The translations under genes were made by a program, and so were the position numbers. A DNA stretch of 64,000 nt from positions 4,464,001-4,528,000 of the forward strand of contig NZ_CP036298.1 of the NCBI RefSeq assembly GCF_007752135.1. The letters run 5' to 3'. Source of the DNA: Aureliella helgolandensis. GTDB lineage: Bacteria; Planctomycetota; Planctomycetia; Pirellulales; Pirellulaceae. Each line of letters begins with the position of its first letter. Position 1 is the first letter of the stretch. Below the pieces are notes generated by a model. It saw nothing but the letters and a program-made list of their open reading frames with translations, ran no database searches and had not been told where the DNA came from. This document shows, piece after piece, positions 55,721 to 64,000 of this stretch.

Positions 55721-58700
55721 CTAGATGCGGCGTCTTACCTGAGAGGGATCTCGCCGCAACATATGCGGCGGATGAACTCCATGTCGAGAGAGCGGGTTGT
55801 TTCCACCCAGTACTTCAGACTGCTGAGCGACTGCCGAAGACGGAGTCGATTCTGAACTTGGCGTAGTGCTGTCGGTCGGATCGCTCTTGTTGGTCTTGGC
55901 CTTCTTGTCGGGACGCACCGTGAAAATTCGTCCCAACGGACTTGCCAGCAGGGCTGGCAAGAAGATCAAGTCACCCACGAGGGCAGCCCCCAACAAGGAG
56001 AGCATCAGTGTGCCGAACCGCTGGGTCGGTGTGAAAGTACTCAGAGCAAAGACACTCAATCCCAAACCACCAATGATGGTTGTTTGCGTCATAGCTGGCG
56101 CGACATGCTTATAAGCCACAAACAGGGCGTCTCTACGATCTAGCCCCTTTCTAAGTCCATCGCGGAACCAAGTCAGAAAGTGAATCGTATCGTCTACAGC
56201 CACCCCCATCGCGACGCTGGCGGTCATCATCGATCCGATGTCCACGAGCGTGCCTTGATGTCCCATGATGCCAAATACCACCACCACGGGGAATACATTG
56301 GGGATCATGGAAACGGCACCAGCCCCAATCGCTTGCAACAAGTTGACTGGCTTGAAGGCTTGGTAGATCGTGCGGGCAGGCGAGAGCAGACAAGCCATGA
56401 CAAAGGCGATCAGCACGAATGCCCAGGTCACACTTTCAATCAAGCTGATCAAAAGAGTGCGCTGAGCCTTGTAGACGACGGGCACGACTCCGGTATACAC
56501 CACGTCCATCTCTCCATCGTACGTGGTGAGTGCCACGGGCTTGCTAATCGGCTGTTGTGAGTAAAGCGTAGCGGGATTGATCGCGGCCAACATCGATTCT
56601 GCGTCCACCACATTGGGAACGTATTGTTTGATGAAGTCAAGATCGTAGGTTGGATGCGATTTCATCAACACAATGCAATCGAACTTGGCGAGCCGCTCGG
56701 CCCACCACTCTTGGCTGCGAGGCTCGGCTGTTGCCGCATCCGGATCATGCCAGCGTAGAGATCCAATGGTTTCGTTCGTCAAGCAGGCTTTCAGTGAGGC
56801 CGCAAAGATCTGCCGTCGAATATCGAGTTCCGAATGCCCCGAGTGCGCCAAATCGGTTAACGCTTCAATGTTTGCGGTCGGCGCAGCGCCTCCCAACACC
56901 AAAACTTGTCCAACAAGCCGGTCGTCACTCTGGGTGCGATGATCGGTAATGGACTCGATCACCGAATGCCGACAGCGATAACTGGCAACCACCGGTTCAA
57001 CGACGGATCGTAGCGAGGACACAAATTGTCCATAGTCCACGTCGTTCAAAGCCCCCAACCGCAAGCTAATCCGCCACAACTCCGTACCTTCGGCACCCTC
57101 GGTGTCTTCAATATCTAGGTAATCGGACTCCAACAGCTTGTCGCGTGATTTCTGCAACATGCGATCCACGGCAGTACGATTGGCTGAAAACCCCTTGGAG
57201 GGGTCGGGCATGGTGGGCAAGAAAGTCGTCGCCGACATACCGCGACCAACAATGTCCTCTCCCTCGTAGCCAAATTGATTCTGCAGAACGGTTTGGATAC
57301 GAGCTACCGCTTCGGCCCGCTCGAGCAGACTCAGCTGAGCGCGAGCCAACTTGCGGTCCTCGTTCGTGAACGAGCTGTCGGCTTCCGCCTGCCGCTGCAG
57401 GGACTCGGGAAACCGAACCACCAATTCCATGGGGACCAGCCGACCGAAGTTCTCCTCCAGCCAACCGTAGTCCTTAATGATTTGGGATTGGGAATCGAAC
57501 AACTTGAGCAGCTGTACGCTGGTCTTGATGCGGAACAGGCCCGCCCCGATCAAGATAAAGGCAGTGATGCACGCAGCATTAACCCACCAGTGATTGCGGA
57601 GGATGAATCCTCCCATGCCTTCCCAGAAACGTAGGATTGCCTTGTTCGTGCCACTGGCGGCGGAATCACTGCGAGGCTTCTTGGGAGGGAAGATCGTCAG
57701 GGCAGAGGGGAGATACAAATACAGCAGGACGAGGGTCGCAATCACCCCCATCGCCGAGAAGATCCCAAACTTGCGAATAGGCAGGATGTTGCTTGAGCAG
57801 AGTGAGAGCAGACCGATGGCCGTCGTCACCGCGGCCAACGAACAAGGCATCACCGCATGCGCAATTGCGCGCTCAGGCGCGCCCTCCTCACCATGTTCCG
57901 CTACCGCGTCGCGGTAGTAGTTGACAATGTGGATGGCACCAGCCATTCCCAACACGTACACCAAGGATGGCATCGTCAGCAAAATTGCATCGATCGACGC
58001 GTTGCACCACCACACCAAACTCAGGCTGGCCATGGCGCTCACGCCACCGACAAAGAAGACCATCATCATCAGTCGCATCGACCGCAATAGCAGATAGGAC
58101 AATCCCAGTCCGAGTGCGAGCGAGTAACCGATGAGGCGCACCAGAGTGATGGTTCCCTCTTCATCGATCGCCACATTATCGACAGGAGGTCCGCCAATGT
58201 GCATGGCAGGCTCTACGACGGGCTGATTGGCAGCAATCCAAGAAAAGGGCGGAGGAGCCGTCGAGGGTTCGAGCGGAGCCGATATACCACACTCTTCGCC
58301 GATTTCGAACAGACGTCCACGCGGTTTACCAAGCATCCCGCGTCCCACTACGTGCGCCAAATTGCGACGAGCAGGGTCGGTAAGTGTTAGCACCACACAG
58401 GTCTGGCGGGGTGGTTCGCTCACGCCGACGGTGTCGAAAAACTGATACCACACCGTTTCTTGATTCACGGGATCGGCGGCGCGGAAGGCCTCTAAATCGC
58501 CGTCGTATTTTTCATCCACTTCGTACTGAACGACCAAATTCCAAACCGATTCCCATCCCTCGGGCAGTTCGGCCAGTTTCTTTTCGCTGAGTACATTAAC
58601 AATGTCTTCGCTTTTCCAACCGAAGCCGGTCGGCACCACAGGCCCAAACAGAGTGCCCGTAAGGCGTGAGATTGCATCGCGCTGCCCCGCGACTGGTTGA

Positions 58701-59413
58701 GACGCGGTATAAAGCGAGCCGTCCTTACCGGCCAATTGCTCGACGACTTGCGGACCTGTTTCAATCGTCTTGAACAGAGGCGCGGTGAGCAGGCGTGGAT
58801 CGGCCCAAAACGGGTTGGGCTCCTCGTCGGTACCAGGATTTCCAAAGGCGGCAACGAATTGCCCTTCGAGACTAAAACTACCGATGGCTCGCGCTAAGGA
58901 ACGCCATGTCGCACCGACGATATTGGCACTACCATCCCAACGGTAGAGGCGACCATTGGGAGTGATGAAGTAGGATTTCCCATTCTCATCGATCAACCAC
59001 TTTTCATTCTTCCCGCCCCAATCCTGAGCAACATTGTTGCCCAGGAAGAGCGCGTAATCGTGGCCGATTTGACGAGCGCGAAATAGATCGCTGTCGCGAT
59101 CCGTCTCCTCGCTGAGGGCTTGCTCGTTCCGCAGCTTGCTCTCAAACAACTTCAATCGCTGATCGCCCTCCTGGCAACCTTCCCAGGTGGCGACGACGAA
59201 CTGCTCGCTCACAAATCGCTTCGCAAACCAGGCGAGTTCTTCCGTCTCCCGAAAATCCGACGGGAGCCAGTCTTTAACATTGTTCTCGGTCTTCTGCAGC
59301 GCCATGCGGGCGCCACGCGCACCGAACGGCACGAAGAAGAAGATCAACATTAGAAGAATGAGGGCATTGGGCAAACCGAATGCAGATTTCTTCGAATAGA
59401 AACCGTCTTTCAT
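55721..59413 (-). CDS. MMPL/RND-family membrane transporter
   Basis: 1230 residues. TM1 is near the N terminus (about 14-34). A large extracytoplasmic loop (about 35-430) precedes a cluster of five to six helices with the sterol-sensing-domain-like pattern (S-Y-L-L-L-R-S-M-R to G-L-L-S-L-C-S-S-N). A second loop (about 640-980) and second helix cluster follow (G-V-A-V-D-D-T-I-H-F motif). The hydrophilic tail (about the last 75 residues) is Ser/Thr/Pro-rich. Such proteins export lipids, hopanoids or drugs by proton antiport; the substrate here is unknown. It lies downstream of rho on the same strand with a 314-base gap. Confidence 0.9.
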   Translation of the reverse strand: MKDGFYSKKSAFGLPNALILLMLIFFFVPFGARGARMALQKTENNVKDWLPSDFRETEELAWFAKRFVSEQFVVATWEGCQEGDQRLKLFESKLRNEQALSEETDRDSDLFRARQIGHDYALFLGNNVAQDWGGKNEKWLIDENGKSYFITPNGRLYRWDGSANIVGATWRSLARAIGSFSLEGQFVAAFGNPGTDEEPNPFWADPRLLTAPLFKTIETGPQVVEQLAGKDGSLYTASQPVAGQRDAISRLTGTLFGPVVPTGFGWKSEDIVNVLSEKKLAELPEGWESVWNLVVQYEVDEKYDGDLEAFRAADPVNQETVWYQFFDTVGVSEPPRQTCVVLTLTDPARRNLAHVVGRGMLGKPRGRLFEIGEECGISAPLEPSTAPPPFSWIAANQPVVEPAMHIGGPPVDNVAIDEEGTITLVRLIGYSLALGLGLSYLLLRSMRLMMMVFFVGGVSAMASLSLVWWCNASIDAILLTMPSLVYVLGMAGAIHIVNYYRDAVAEHGEEGAPERAIAHAVMPCSLAAVTTAIGLLSLCSSNILPIRKFGIFSAMGVIATLVLLYLYLPSALTIFPPKKPRSDSAASGTNKAILRFWEGMGGFILRNHWWVNAACITAFILIGAGLFRIKTSVQLLKLFDSQSQIIKDYGWLEENFGRLVPMELVVRFPESLQRQAEADSSFTNEDRKLARAQLSLLERAEAVARIQTVLQNQFGYEGEDIVGRGMSATTFLPTMPDPSKGFSANRTAVDRMLQKSRDKLLESDYLDIEDTEGAEGTELWRISLRLGALNDVDYGQFVSSLRSVVEPVVASYRCRHSVIESITDHRTQSDDRLVGQVLVLGGAAPTANIEALTDLAHSGHSELDIRRQIFAASLKACLTNETIGSLRWHDPDAATAEPRSQEWWAERLAKFDCIVLMKSHPTYDLDFIKQYVPNVVDAESMLAAINPATLYSQQPISKPVALTTYDGEMDVVYTGVVPVVYKAQRTLLISLIESVTWAFVLIAFVMACLLSPARTIYQAFKPVNLLQAIGAGAVSMIPNVFPVVVVFGIMGHQGTLVDIGSMMTASVAMGVAVDDTIHFLTWFRDGLRKGLDRRDALFVAYKHVAPAMTQTTIIGGLGLSVFALSTFTPTQRFGTLMLSLLGAALVGDLIFLPALLASPLGRIFTVRPDKKAKTNKSDPTDSTTPSSESTPSSAVAQQSEVLGGNNPLSRHGVHPPHMLRRDPSQVRRRI

Positions 59414-59727
59414 TCTACTGAACCGTCGTTACGCGTTGATTGGTTGGATGCGGCAGGTATTGCCCATCAAGAGGTGCTAAGCAACGACCAACCCCAGATG
59501 GCCCCCAACGACTCGCCGGCTCTCCCAACCAAGACCAACGGTCTCCAAGGCTGAGAAATCCTCGCGGGTGCAGGTTCCATCCAAGCTAGCAAGTGCGCGG
59601 CACTTGTCCACGCAATGTTGGTCGATACCATCCACTGTTTCGATCGGCAGTTGAGACTCGCATCAATCAGCAAAGATTTTCTGATTGCACTCAATAGGCC
59701 GATTCTCTCGAATGCTGCTATTGCACG
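59414..59727. other. Gene-less gap between rho and the transporter gene
   Basis: 314 bases on the same strand as both neighbours. No gene, strong terminator or promoter was seen. Confidence 0.4.
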
Positions 59728-61116
59728 TCAGTCCAAGACTTTGGAAGCAGTGATCAACTGAATAAATTCGCGATTCGACTTGAAACGCCCTAGCTGTTTG
59801 GTCAGCTGTTCCATAGCTTCAACCGGATGCATTGTGTTGAGCGTCCGCCTTAGCATGGTCACCGCATTCAATGTCACTTCGTCGTGCAACAGTTCTTCGC
59901 GACGCGTACCAGACTGCGTGATATCAATAGCTGGCCAAACGCGACGATCTGCTAAGCGACGGTCAAGCACCAGCTCCATATTTCCCGTGCCCTTGAACTC
60001 TTGAAAAATCAAGTCGTCCATGCGGCTTCCGGTATCGACCAGAGCCGTACCAATCACGGTCAACGATCCGCCTTCCGCAAAGGCCCGAGCGGTGGCAAAC
60101 AGCTTTTTGGGAATATCCATTGCTTTGATATTCACACCGCCACTCATGGTCGGGCCAGCGTTTCCAACCCACTTATTGAAAGCACGGGCCAAGCGGGTGA
60201 TGGAGTCCATCAGTAGGAAGACATCTTTGCCCATCTCTGCCAACCGCTTGCAGCGATCAATAACCAATTGGCTGATCCGAACGTGGGAGTCGACATCCAT
60301 GTCAAGACTGCTGGCAATCACCTCACCATTGGTAACGCTCCGCCGCATGTCGGTGACCTCTTCGGGCCGTTCATCGATCAACAGGACGATGAGGGTTACA
60401 TCGGGATGATTCTCAGCAATCCCTCGGCTGATATGCTGCAGCATGATGGTTTTACCGCTGCGTGGTGGAGCCACGATCAGCGCACGCTGTCCCTTGCCCA
60501 TCGGTGCCAGCAAATCGATGATTCGATTGGTAAGCGGCTCTGGGCCAGTTTCTAACTGCAACCACTGGTCGGGATTGATAGGCGTCAGCGCCTTGTCATC
60601 ATCAAAGTTTCTGACATTGATGTATTCTTCGGGCTTCATTCCATCGACATCGAGGATTTCTCGAACCCGCGGCCCCTGTTGTCGGCGGGCCTGCTGCATC
60701 ATGGCCTTGACCATCACGCCTTGCCGCAAACCGAACTTCTCAATCATTGTCCCCGGCACGAATGGGTCGGAGCGCTCGCGTGAATAGTTGCTGTCGGAGT
60801 TCCGCAGAAAGCCGTAGCCATTGGGATGCATCTCCAACAGACCGACAAATTCCAGCAATGGAATGTCGCCGTTTTCGTCGACCTGAGGCTCCGGATAAGA
60901 CTCGTTGCTATTGTTATTACCGGTATTTCGACGACGGCGGGATGAAGATGGGCGTCTGCCGCCACCGCCTTGGCCACCTTGTCCGCCACCACCACCGCCT
61001 TGACCGCCGCCGCGTGGGCCGCCTCCTTGGGAGTTCGATGACTGACCGGATGATCCGCCGTTATAGCCTGACGAACCACCAGAGGAGCGTGGGCGAAACC
61101 TCTTTTTCTTGGGCAT
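59728..61116 (-). CDS. rho: Transcription termination factor Rho with Gly/Arg-rich N-terminal extension
   Basis: 462 residues. Residues 1-75 are a low-complexity extension with Gly, Ser, Gln and Arg (G-G-G-Q-G-G-Q-G-G-G-G-R-R). An RNA-binding cold-shock-like domain follows (about 85-155; G-Y-G-F-L-R). The RecA-like motor has Walker A A-P-P-R-S-G-K-T, Walker B-like L-I-V-L-L-I-D-E-R-P-E-E-V, and the Q/R-loop and C terminus of Rho. Rho terminates transcription by threading RNA through a hexamer. The extension is probably disordered and may bind RNA or drive condensation, as in some other long Rho proteins; that is inference. It has a long upstream region. Confidence 0.96.
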   Translation of the reverse strand: MPKKKRFRPRSSGGSSGYNGGSSGQSSNSQGGGPRGGGQGGGGGGQGGQGGGGRRPSSSRRRRNTGNNNSNESYPEPQVDENGDIPLLEFVGLLEMHPNGYGFLRNSDSNYSRERSDPFVPGTMIEKFGLRQGVMVKAMMQQARRQQGPRVREILDVDGMKPEEYINVRNFDDDKALTPINPDQWLQLETGPEPLTNRIIDLLAPMGKGQRALIVAPPRSGKTIMLQHISRGIAENHPDVTLIVLLIDERPEEVTDMRRSVTNGEVIASSLDMDVDSHVRISQLVIDRCKRLAEMGKDVFLLMDSITRLARAFNKWVGNAGPTMSGGVNIKAMDIPKKLFATARAFAEGGSLTVIGTALVDTGSRMDDLIFQEFKGTGNMELVLDRRLADRRVWPAIDITQSGTRREELLHDEVTLNAVTMLRRTLNTMHPVEAMEQLTKQLGRFKSNREFIQLITASKVLD

Positions 61117-61522
61117 GCAGTAGATCCAGCATTTTAAGATGAGTCGCTAAGACGTCCGCTGAGCGCAATCCGCAATCGAATCGCTAGACACTCGTGAATG
61201 ACTTAACAACAGGCCTTGATAGAGGAACAATTTGACCAACGCCGGAACGGTGAACACCGCCAATGAGACTATGTTCGTGCCAACGGAGTCGCTTGCACCC
61301 TTTCCTCGGGTGCACTTGCTCCATGTAGAAACTGATTAAGGGAAACCTGATTGAACTACGAATCCAGAATCTTCAAAATCCTTAGGAAGATGATCTGACA
61401 TTCAAGCAATTTCGAAGCATGCGCCCAACTAGGCGCTGGCGGTCCTCGCAATGAACTACGAGCCACCGTTCAAAAATGCACGGTAAGAACAACGACAGAA
61501 TGAAACTTAGGAGGCTTCAACC

Positions 61523-61624
61523 ATGCAAACCTATGCCAACGGGCAAAAGGTCCCACGAACTGGTTCGAAAATGGACCTTTCGGTCGTAAATCTGCGATCG
61601 ACTTCCTTTTTTATCGCAGGCTGA
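61523..61624 (+). CDS. Possible 33-residue small ORF with consensus Shine-Dalgarno
   Basis: ATG at 61523, stop TGA at 61622-61624. An exact AGGAGG lies at 61510-61515, seven to eight bases upstream, the best ribosome binding site seen in any intergenic region here. The start of the peptide (M-Q-T-Y-A-N-G-Q-K-V-P-R-T-G) loosely resembles the Y-x-x-G-x-x-V-P-x-S-G opening of small YjzC-like proteins, from memory. The rest is not recognised. Two stem-loops lie within it. It runs opposite to rho and toward the thioredoxin-fold gene. It could be a leader peptide or chance. Confidence 0.45.
   Translation: MQTYANGQKVPRTGSKMDLSVVNLRSTSFFIAG
61546..61580. promoter_or_regulatory. Nested hairpin in the rho upstream region
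   Basis: Outer arms AAAGGTCC (61546-61553) and GGACCTTT (61573-61580); inner arms CGAAC (61556-61560) and GTTCG (61563-61567). A second hairpin CTGCGAT (61592-61598) / ATCGCAG (61613-61619) follows. Both would be in the rho leader RNA on the minus strand if transcription starts near 61762. Confidence 0.5.
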
Positions 61625-61768
61625 GCAGCCAATTCCTAGCCGCCATTTCCAATTGCGTTAAGCGCTGACATGGGACTCTGGTCCAAAGAAATAAACCAGA
61701 GCAGGGCTCAATCGATGTGCCCCGTGCAGCGTCTCCGCTGAAGATTCCTGTGATTGATTTGCTATGAA

Positions 61769-61796
61769 ATATTATCTATCCAACGCGAGCTGTCAA
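61769..61796 (-). promoter_or_regulatory. Sigma-70-type promoter candidate for rho
   Basis: On the minus strand, an exact TTGACA (-35) at 61791-61796 is followed after 16 bases by TAATAT (-10) at 61769-61774; GATAAT overlaps it at shorter spacing. Transcription from about 61762 would give rho a leader of about 645 bases. Confidence 0.5.
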
Positions 61797-61991
61797 GACA
61801 AACCGGCAATGATAGCATCGATTTCATCAATTTTTCGTCAAAACAGGCCTATCCCTATCAAGCGTTGCAAGCCCTACAACCGAACTAGGTAAGGAACGGT
61901 GCTGTATCAAACCGGCTCGTGTCCCGCGCAAGTCAACTCCGCTTGGCTCGCGACTGTCGACACCAACCACCCCAGATCGAAGGATTGTGAC

Positions 61992-63464
61992 GTGAAAAAC
62001 TGGATTGCCAACACTCTTTGGCTGGCCATTGCCTTCGCATGTGGGACTGCCTTTGCCGCCGATACAATTCGCTGGTCGCCCGATCTCCCTTCAGCTCGCC
62101 AAGCTGCTGAAAAATATAAGGTCCCCCTAGTCATCCACTTTTACGGCGACAACTGCCTCCCCTGCCGGACACTCGAAGAACGCGTTTTCACCCGTCCCGA
62201 GTTGATCGAAACGCTCAATAAGTATTTCATCTGTGTCCGCATCAATGCCTCGGTCGATCGCGAGTCCGCAGCCAAGTTCGGCGTCCACAGCTGGCCAACC
62301 GATGTGTTCGTCAGCGGCGATGGTGAAGTCCTGTACCAAGGCGTCTGCAAGCAGGATCTCAACGGCTACCTAGGCGTCCTTCAAAGCGTCGCCGAAATGA
62401 ACCGCGATCGCAATACGATGCTGGTCGCGCGTCAGCAATCCAATGCGCCCGTGACCGAATCCCAGTTGGCTGCACAGCAATCGCCGGCATTCCAATCCTC
62501 CACCGCACCACTGGGTGCCAATCGCATGGGCCCCAATGGATCGGCGAGTCCGACCACTCCAGGGTTCTACAACGCGCCCCAGCAGCAAATGTCACAGCAA
62601 TTGCAGGCGGGTTTGAGTCCCAACAGCGGAGTCACGGCCGGCCCGATCAACGTCGCCAATCAGGTGCCAGCCATCACCGGCTCGCAGTCCATGGCTAATC
62701 ACATGGCGCAGACTTCGCCTGCGCCAACACTCGGGCAGCCGGGGCACTCGCTCGCTCCGTCAACGCAACCAGGCGGAAGCCACATTCGAACGGGGCCTGC
62801 GAACTCCCAGCAATTGGTGACTCAATTCCAAGGCATGCCGAACCAGTCTCCCAACGCGCAGACCGCACCGAACCGCGCCTCACAATTCGGCGTTCACGCC
62901 AACGCCGCTGATTCGCAAATGGTGAGCAATCCCTACTACCCACAACCTGCAGCCGCACCAGCTGCGCAGGCAAGCGTCCCGCAAATGGGAAGCCAACAAC
63001 TACCGGCTCAAACGGTAGCGTTCCAACCGCGTCGGCAAGCGCAGGCCGCCAGCGAGCCGCGCACACCAAACACACCAAACACACCAAACACACCAAACAC
63101 ACCACCAGCCTTCGAGGGCTATTGCCCGGTGGAAGCCAAGAGCAATGGCAATTGGATTGCCGGAAAAGCAGAACTCGCTGTTAAGCATCGTGGCCAAGTC
63201 TACTGGCTAAGCAGCGAGGCAGCTCGCGCCCAATTCCTGCAAGCACCCGACAACTCCAGTCCCGTCCTCTCCGGCTTCGACCCGATGATCTTTCTGAGCG
63301 AGGGGAAATTGGTGCCAGGCAGCATTCAATTCAATCTTCACGAGCAGGTCAGCGACGAACTGTTCCTCTTCACCTCAGAGCAATCGAAGCAGGCCTATCA
63401 CGCCAATTTCGAAAACAATACCCGCGCCCTCAAAACGGTAATGGCCAAAGCCGAGGGGAAATAG
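61992..63464 (+). CDS. Secreted thioredoxin-fold protein with Gln/Pro-rich linker and C-terminal YHS-like domain
   Basis: 490 residues from a GTG at 61992, with AAGGA about 8 bases upstream; a frame from 61899 is longer but its start has no signal. A signal peptide (about 1-23) leads to a thioredoxin-like domain (about 24-135) with C55-L-P-C58. Residues about 150-385 are low-complexity (Gln, Ala, Pro, Ser, Asn). A Thr-Pro-Asn repeat encoded by 9-base units follows. The C-terminal domain (about 395-490) has Y-C-P-V-E-A and Y-W-L-S-S-E-A-A-R, like YHS-type metal-binding domains. It may be a periplasmic redox or metal-handling protein; partner unknown. Confidence 0.8.
   Translation: MKNWIANTLWLAIAFACGTAFAADTIRWSPDLPSARQAAEKYKVPLVIHFYGDNCLPCRTLEERVFTRPELIETLNKYFICVRINASVDRESAAKFGVHSWPTDVFVSGDGEVLYQGVCKQDLNGYLGVLQSVAEMNRDRNTMLVARQQSNAPVTESQLAAQQSPAFQSSTAPLGANRMGPNGSASPTTPGFYNAPQQQMSQQLQAGLSPNSGVTAGPINVANQVPAITGSQSMANHMAQTSPAPTLGQPGHSLAPSTQPGGSHIRTGPANSQQLVTQFQGMPNQSPNAQTAPNRASQFGVHANAADSQMVSNPYYPQPAAAPAAQASVPQMGSQQLPAQTVAFQPRRQAQAASEPRTPNTPNTPNTPNTPPAFEGYCPVEAKSNGNWIAGKAELAVKHRGQVYWLSSEAARAQFLQAPDNSSPVLSGFDPMIFLSEGKLVPGSIQFNLHEQVSDELFLFTSEQSKQAYHANFENNTRALKTVMAKAEGK
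63063..63104 (+). repeat. 9-base tandem repeat within the gene (Thr-Pro-Asn)
   Basis: Four exact copies of ACACCAAAC (63063-63098) and a partial fifth. Each adds three residues, so copy-number change would not shift the frame. Confidence 0.95.
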
Positions 63465-63466
63465 GC

Positions 63467-63485
63467 GCACGCCACACACGCGTGC
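63467..63485. terminator. Hairpin between convergent genes
   Basis: GCACGC (63467-63472), loop CACACAC, GCGTGC (63480-63485), just after the thioredoxin-fold stop and before the DUF721 stop. No U-tract. Confidence 0.3.
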
Positions 63486-63507
63486 AGAGCAGGGGGAAGA
63501 CTCCTGC

Positions 63508-63879
63508 TCAGCTGGTAACGCGAGTGCGAATATCTTTGAGTTGAATACTAGGCATTGCGGTTTGAAGCGAGGCGATGATCTTTCGCTTGCAGAAGTACAA
63601 CTCTTGCATCGTCCCACTGTCGCTGACATACACCAGCAACACACCACGTGAAAGATTGCCCGGTCGCGATCGCTCGGCTAACACCGGTCCAACAGCGGCG
63701 GCCCAATGCTTCTGCATCTCCGAAGTGGCCTGGGTTTGACCATAGCCAGATTTAGTCATCAAGCGTCGTACCACCGAACCGATCGGCTTGGCCTCCAGCC
63801 GGCTTCGCCGCTGCTTGATCTGCGCCAGTGTCCAAGCTTCCTGCTCGGGCGTCAACGGCCCATCATCGTGGTTATCCAT
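63508..63879 (-). CDS. DciA-like DUF721 protein
   Basis: About 123 residues from the ATG at 63877-63879; a longer frame adds 37 residues that do not match the family. The protein has the DUF721 core: P-I-G-S-V-V-R-R-L near residue 32, W-A-A-A-V-G-P-V-L at about 58, and a later G-V-L-L-V-Y-V-S-D-S segment. DciA loads the replicative helicase DnaB in bacteria that lack DnaC; planctomycetes belong to that group. The assignment is based on DUF721 only, and no replication genes are adjacent. Confidence 0.78.
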   Translation of the reverse strand: MDNHDDGPLTPEQEAWTLAQIKQRRSRLEAKPIGSVVRRLMTKSGYGQTQATSEMQKHWAAAVGPVLAERSRPGNLSRGVLLVYVSDSGTMQELYFCKRKIIASLQTAMPSIQLKDIRTRVTS

Positions 63880-64000
63880 AGATTGGTTCTGCTTAAAGAA
63901 GAAGCCGATTGGCGGCGGCGATACTACCAGCTGAATTGTAGCGTATGCAACAGCCTCACGCCCCCACCGGAATCGGGGGTGTCTGACCAAAGTTTCTGGA

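Larger units (their letters stand above)
61117..61991. other. Long divergent intergenic region (rho / thioredoxin-fold gene)
   Basis: 875 bases. It contains the rho promoter candidate, two hairpins and the small ORF listed separately. The remaining parts (61117-61509 and 61625-61768) show no recognisable gene. Confidence 0.5.

Noticed and set aside
59467-59694. 75-codon minus-strand frame between rho and the MMPL gene
   Set aside because: No ribosome binding site, no family signal; probably chance.
63063-63104. Tandem ACACCAAAC repeat as a CRISPR-like array
   Set aside because: Units are 9 bases, contiguous and in frame within a gene, without spacers.

Overview
The window is about 64 kb of a planctomycete chromosome, most likely from the Pirellulales/Rhodopirellula side of the phylum. 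Evidence for this is the DUF1592/DUF1588/DUF1585 and DUF1552 gene pair, a PVC-type CxxCH heme protein with HEAT repeats, a secreted protein with SHD1 domains, secreted Gfo/Idh dehydrogenases, DUF1080 proteins, sulfatases, frequent GTG/TTG starts, and long gene-poor gaps. These assignments rest on motifs read in the sequence and on recall of the families; no database search was run.

Layout. 0-12 kb: exported and saccharide-related genes (DUF1592/DUF1552, a serine beta-lactamase-like hydrolase, a triple DUF1080 protein, an SGNH hydrolase, two sulfatases in an operon, and a divergent DHDPS-family aldolase). 12-22 kb: envelope genes (cardiolipin synthase, an OprB-like and an OprP-like porin meeting tail to tail, a polysaccharide flippase, an SHD1 protein, and a Tyr/Gly-rich secreted protein). 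22.6-26.5 kb: a signalling operon of a YfiR-like protein, a membrane histidine kinase and a receiver-histidine kinase hybrid. 26.7-30.1 kb: a beta-lactamase/VanX-type dipeptidase fusion facing a DinB-like gene across a long hairpin. 30.4-40.3 kb: a ceramidase-like protein coupled to the PVC cytochrome/dehydrogenase, a secreted Gfo/Idh protein, a Tat-exported deacetylase-like protein, and a divergent epimerase-DHDPS pair.

41.3-51.5 kb is the most unusual part. Long direct repeats (a 530-bp tandem plus a tail on the left; one 530-bp copy plus the same tail on the right) flank a polysaccharide-degradation cassette. The cassette holds a truncated nitrilase relic, an intact heparinase II/III-like lyase, an intact TIM-barrel glycosidase, a related glycosidase broken by four stops and two frameshifts, and a Tat-exported beta-propeller protein. 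It reads as an acquired or amplified block that is partly decayed and could be lost by recombination between the repeats.

51.5-64 kb: mostly conserved or housekeeping genes: a serine hydrolase, PurU, a YkgJ-type Cys-cluster protein, HisS, an MMPL/RND transporter, Rho with a Gly/Arg-rich N-terminal extension and a long leader, a thioredoxin-fold protein with a Gln/Pro-rich linker, and DciA (DUF721). A 33-codon ORF with a consensus Shine-Dalgarno lies inside the rho upstream region.

No rRNA, tRNA, CRISPR array, transposase, integrase or prophage gene was recognised.
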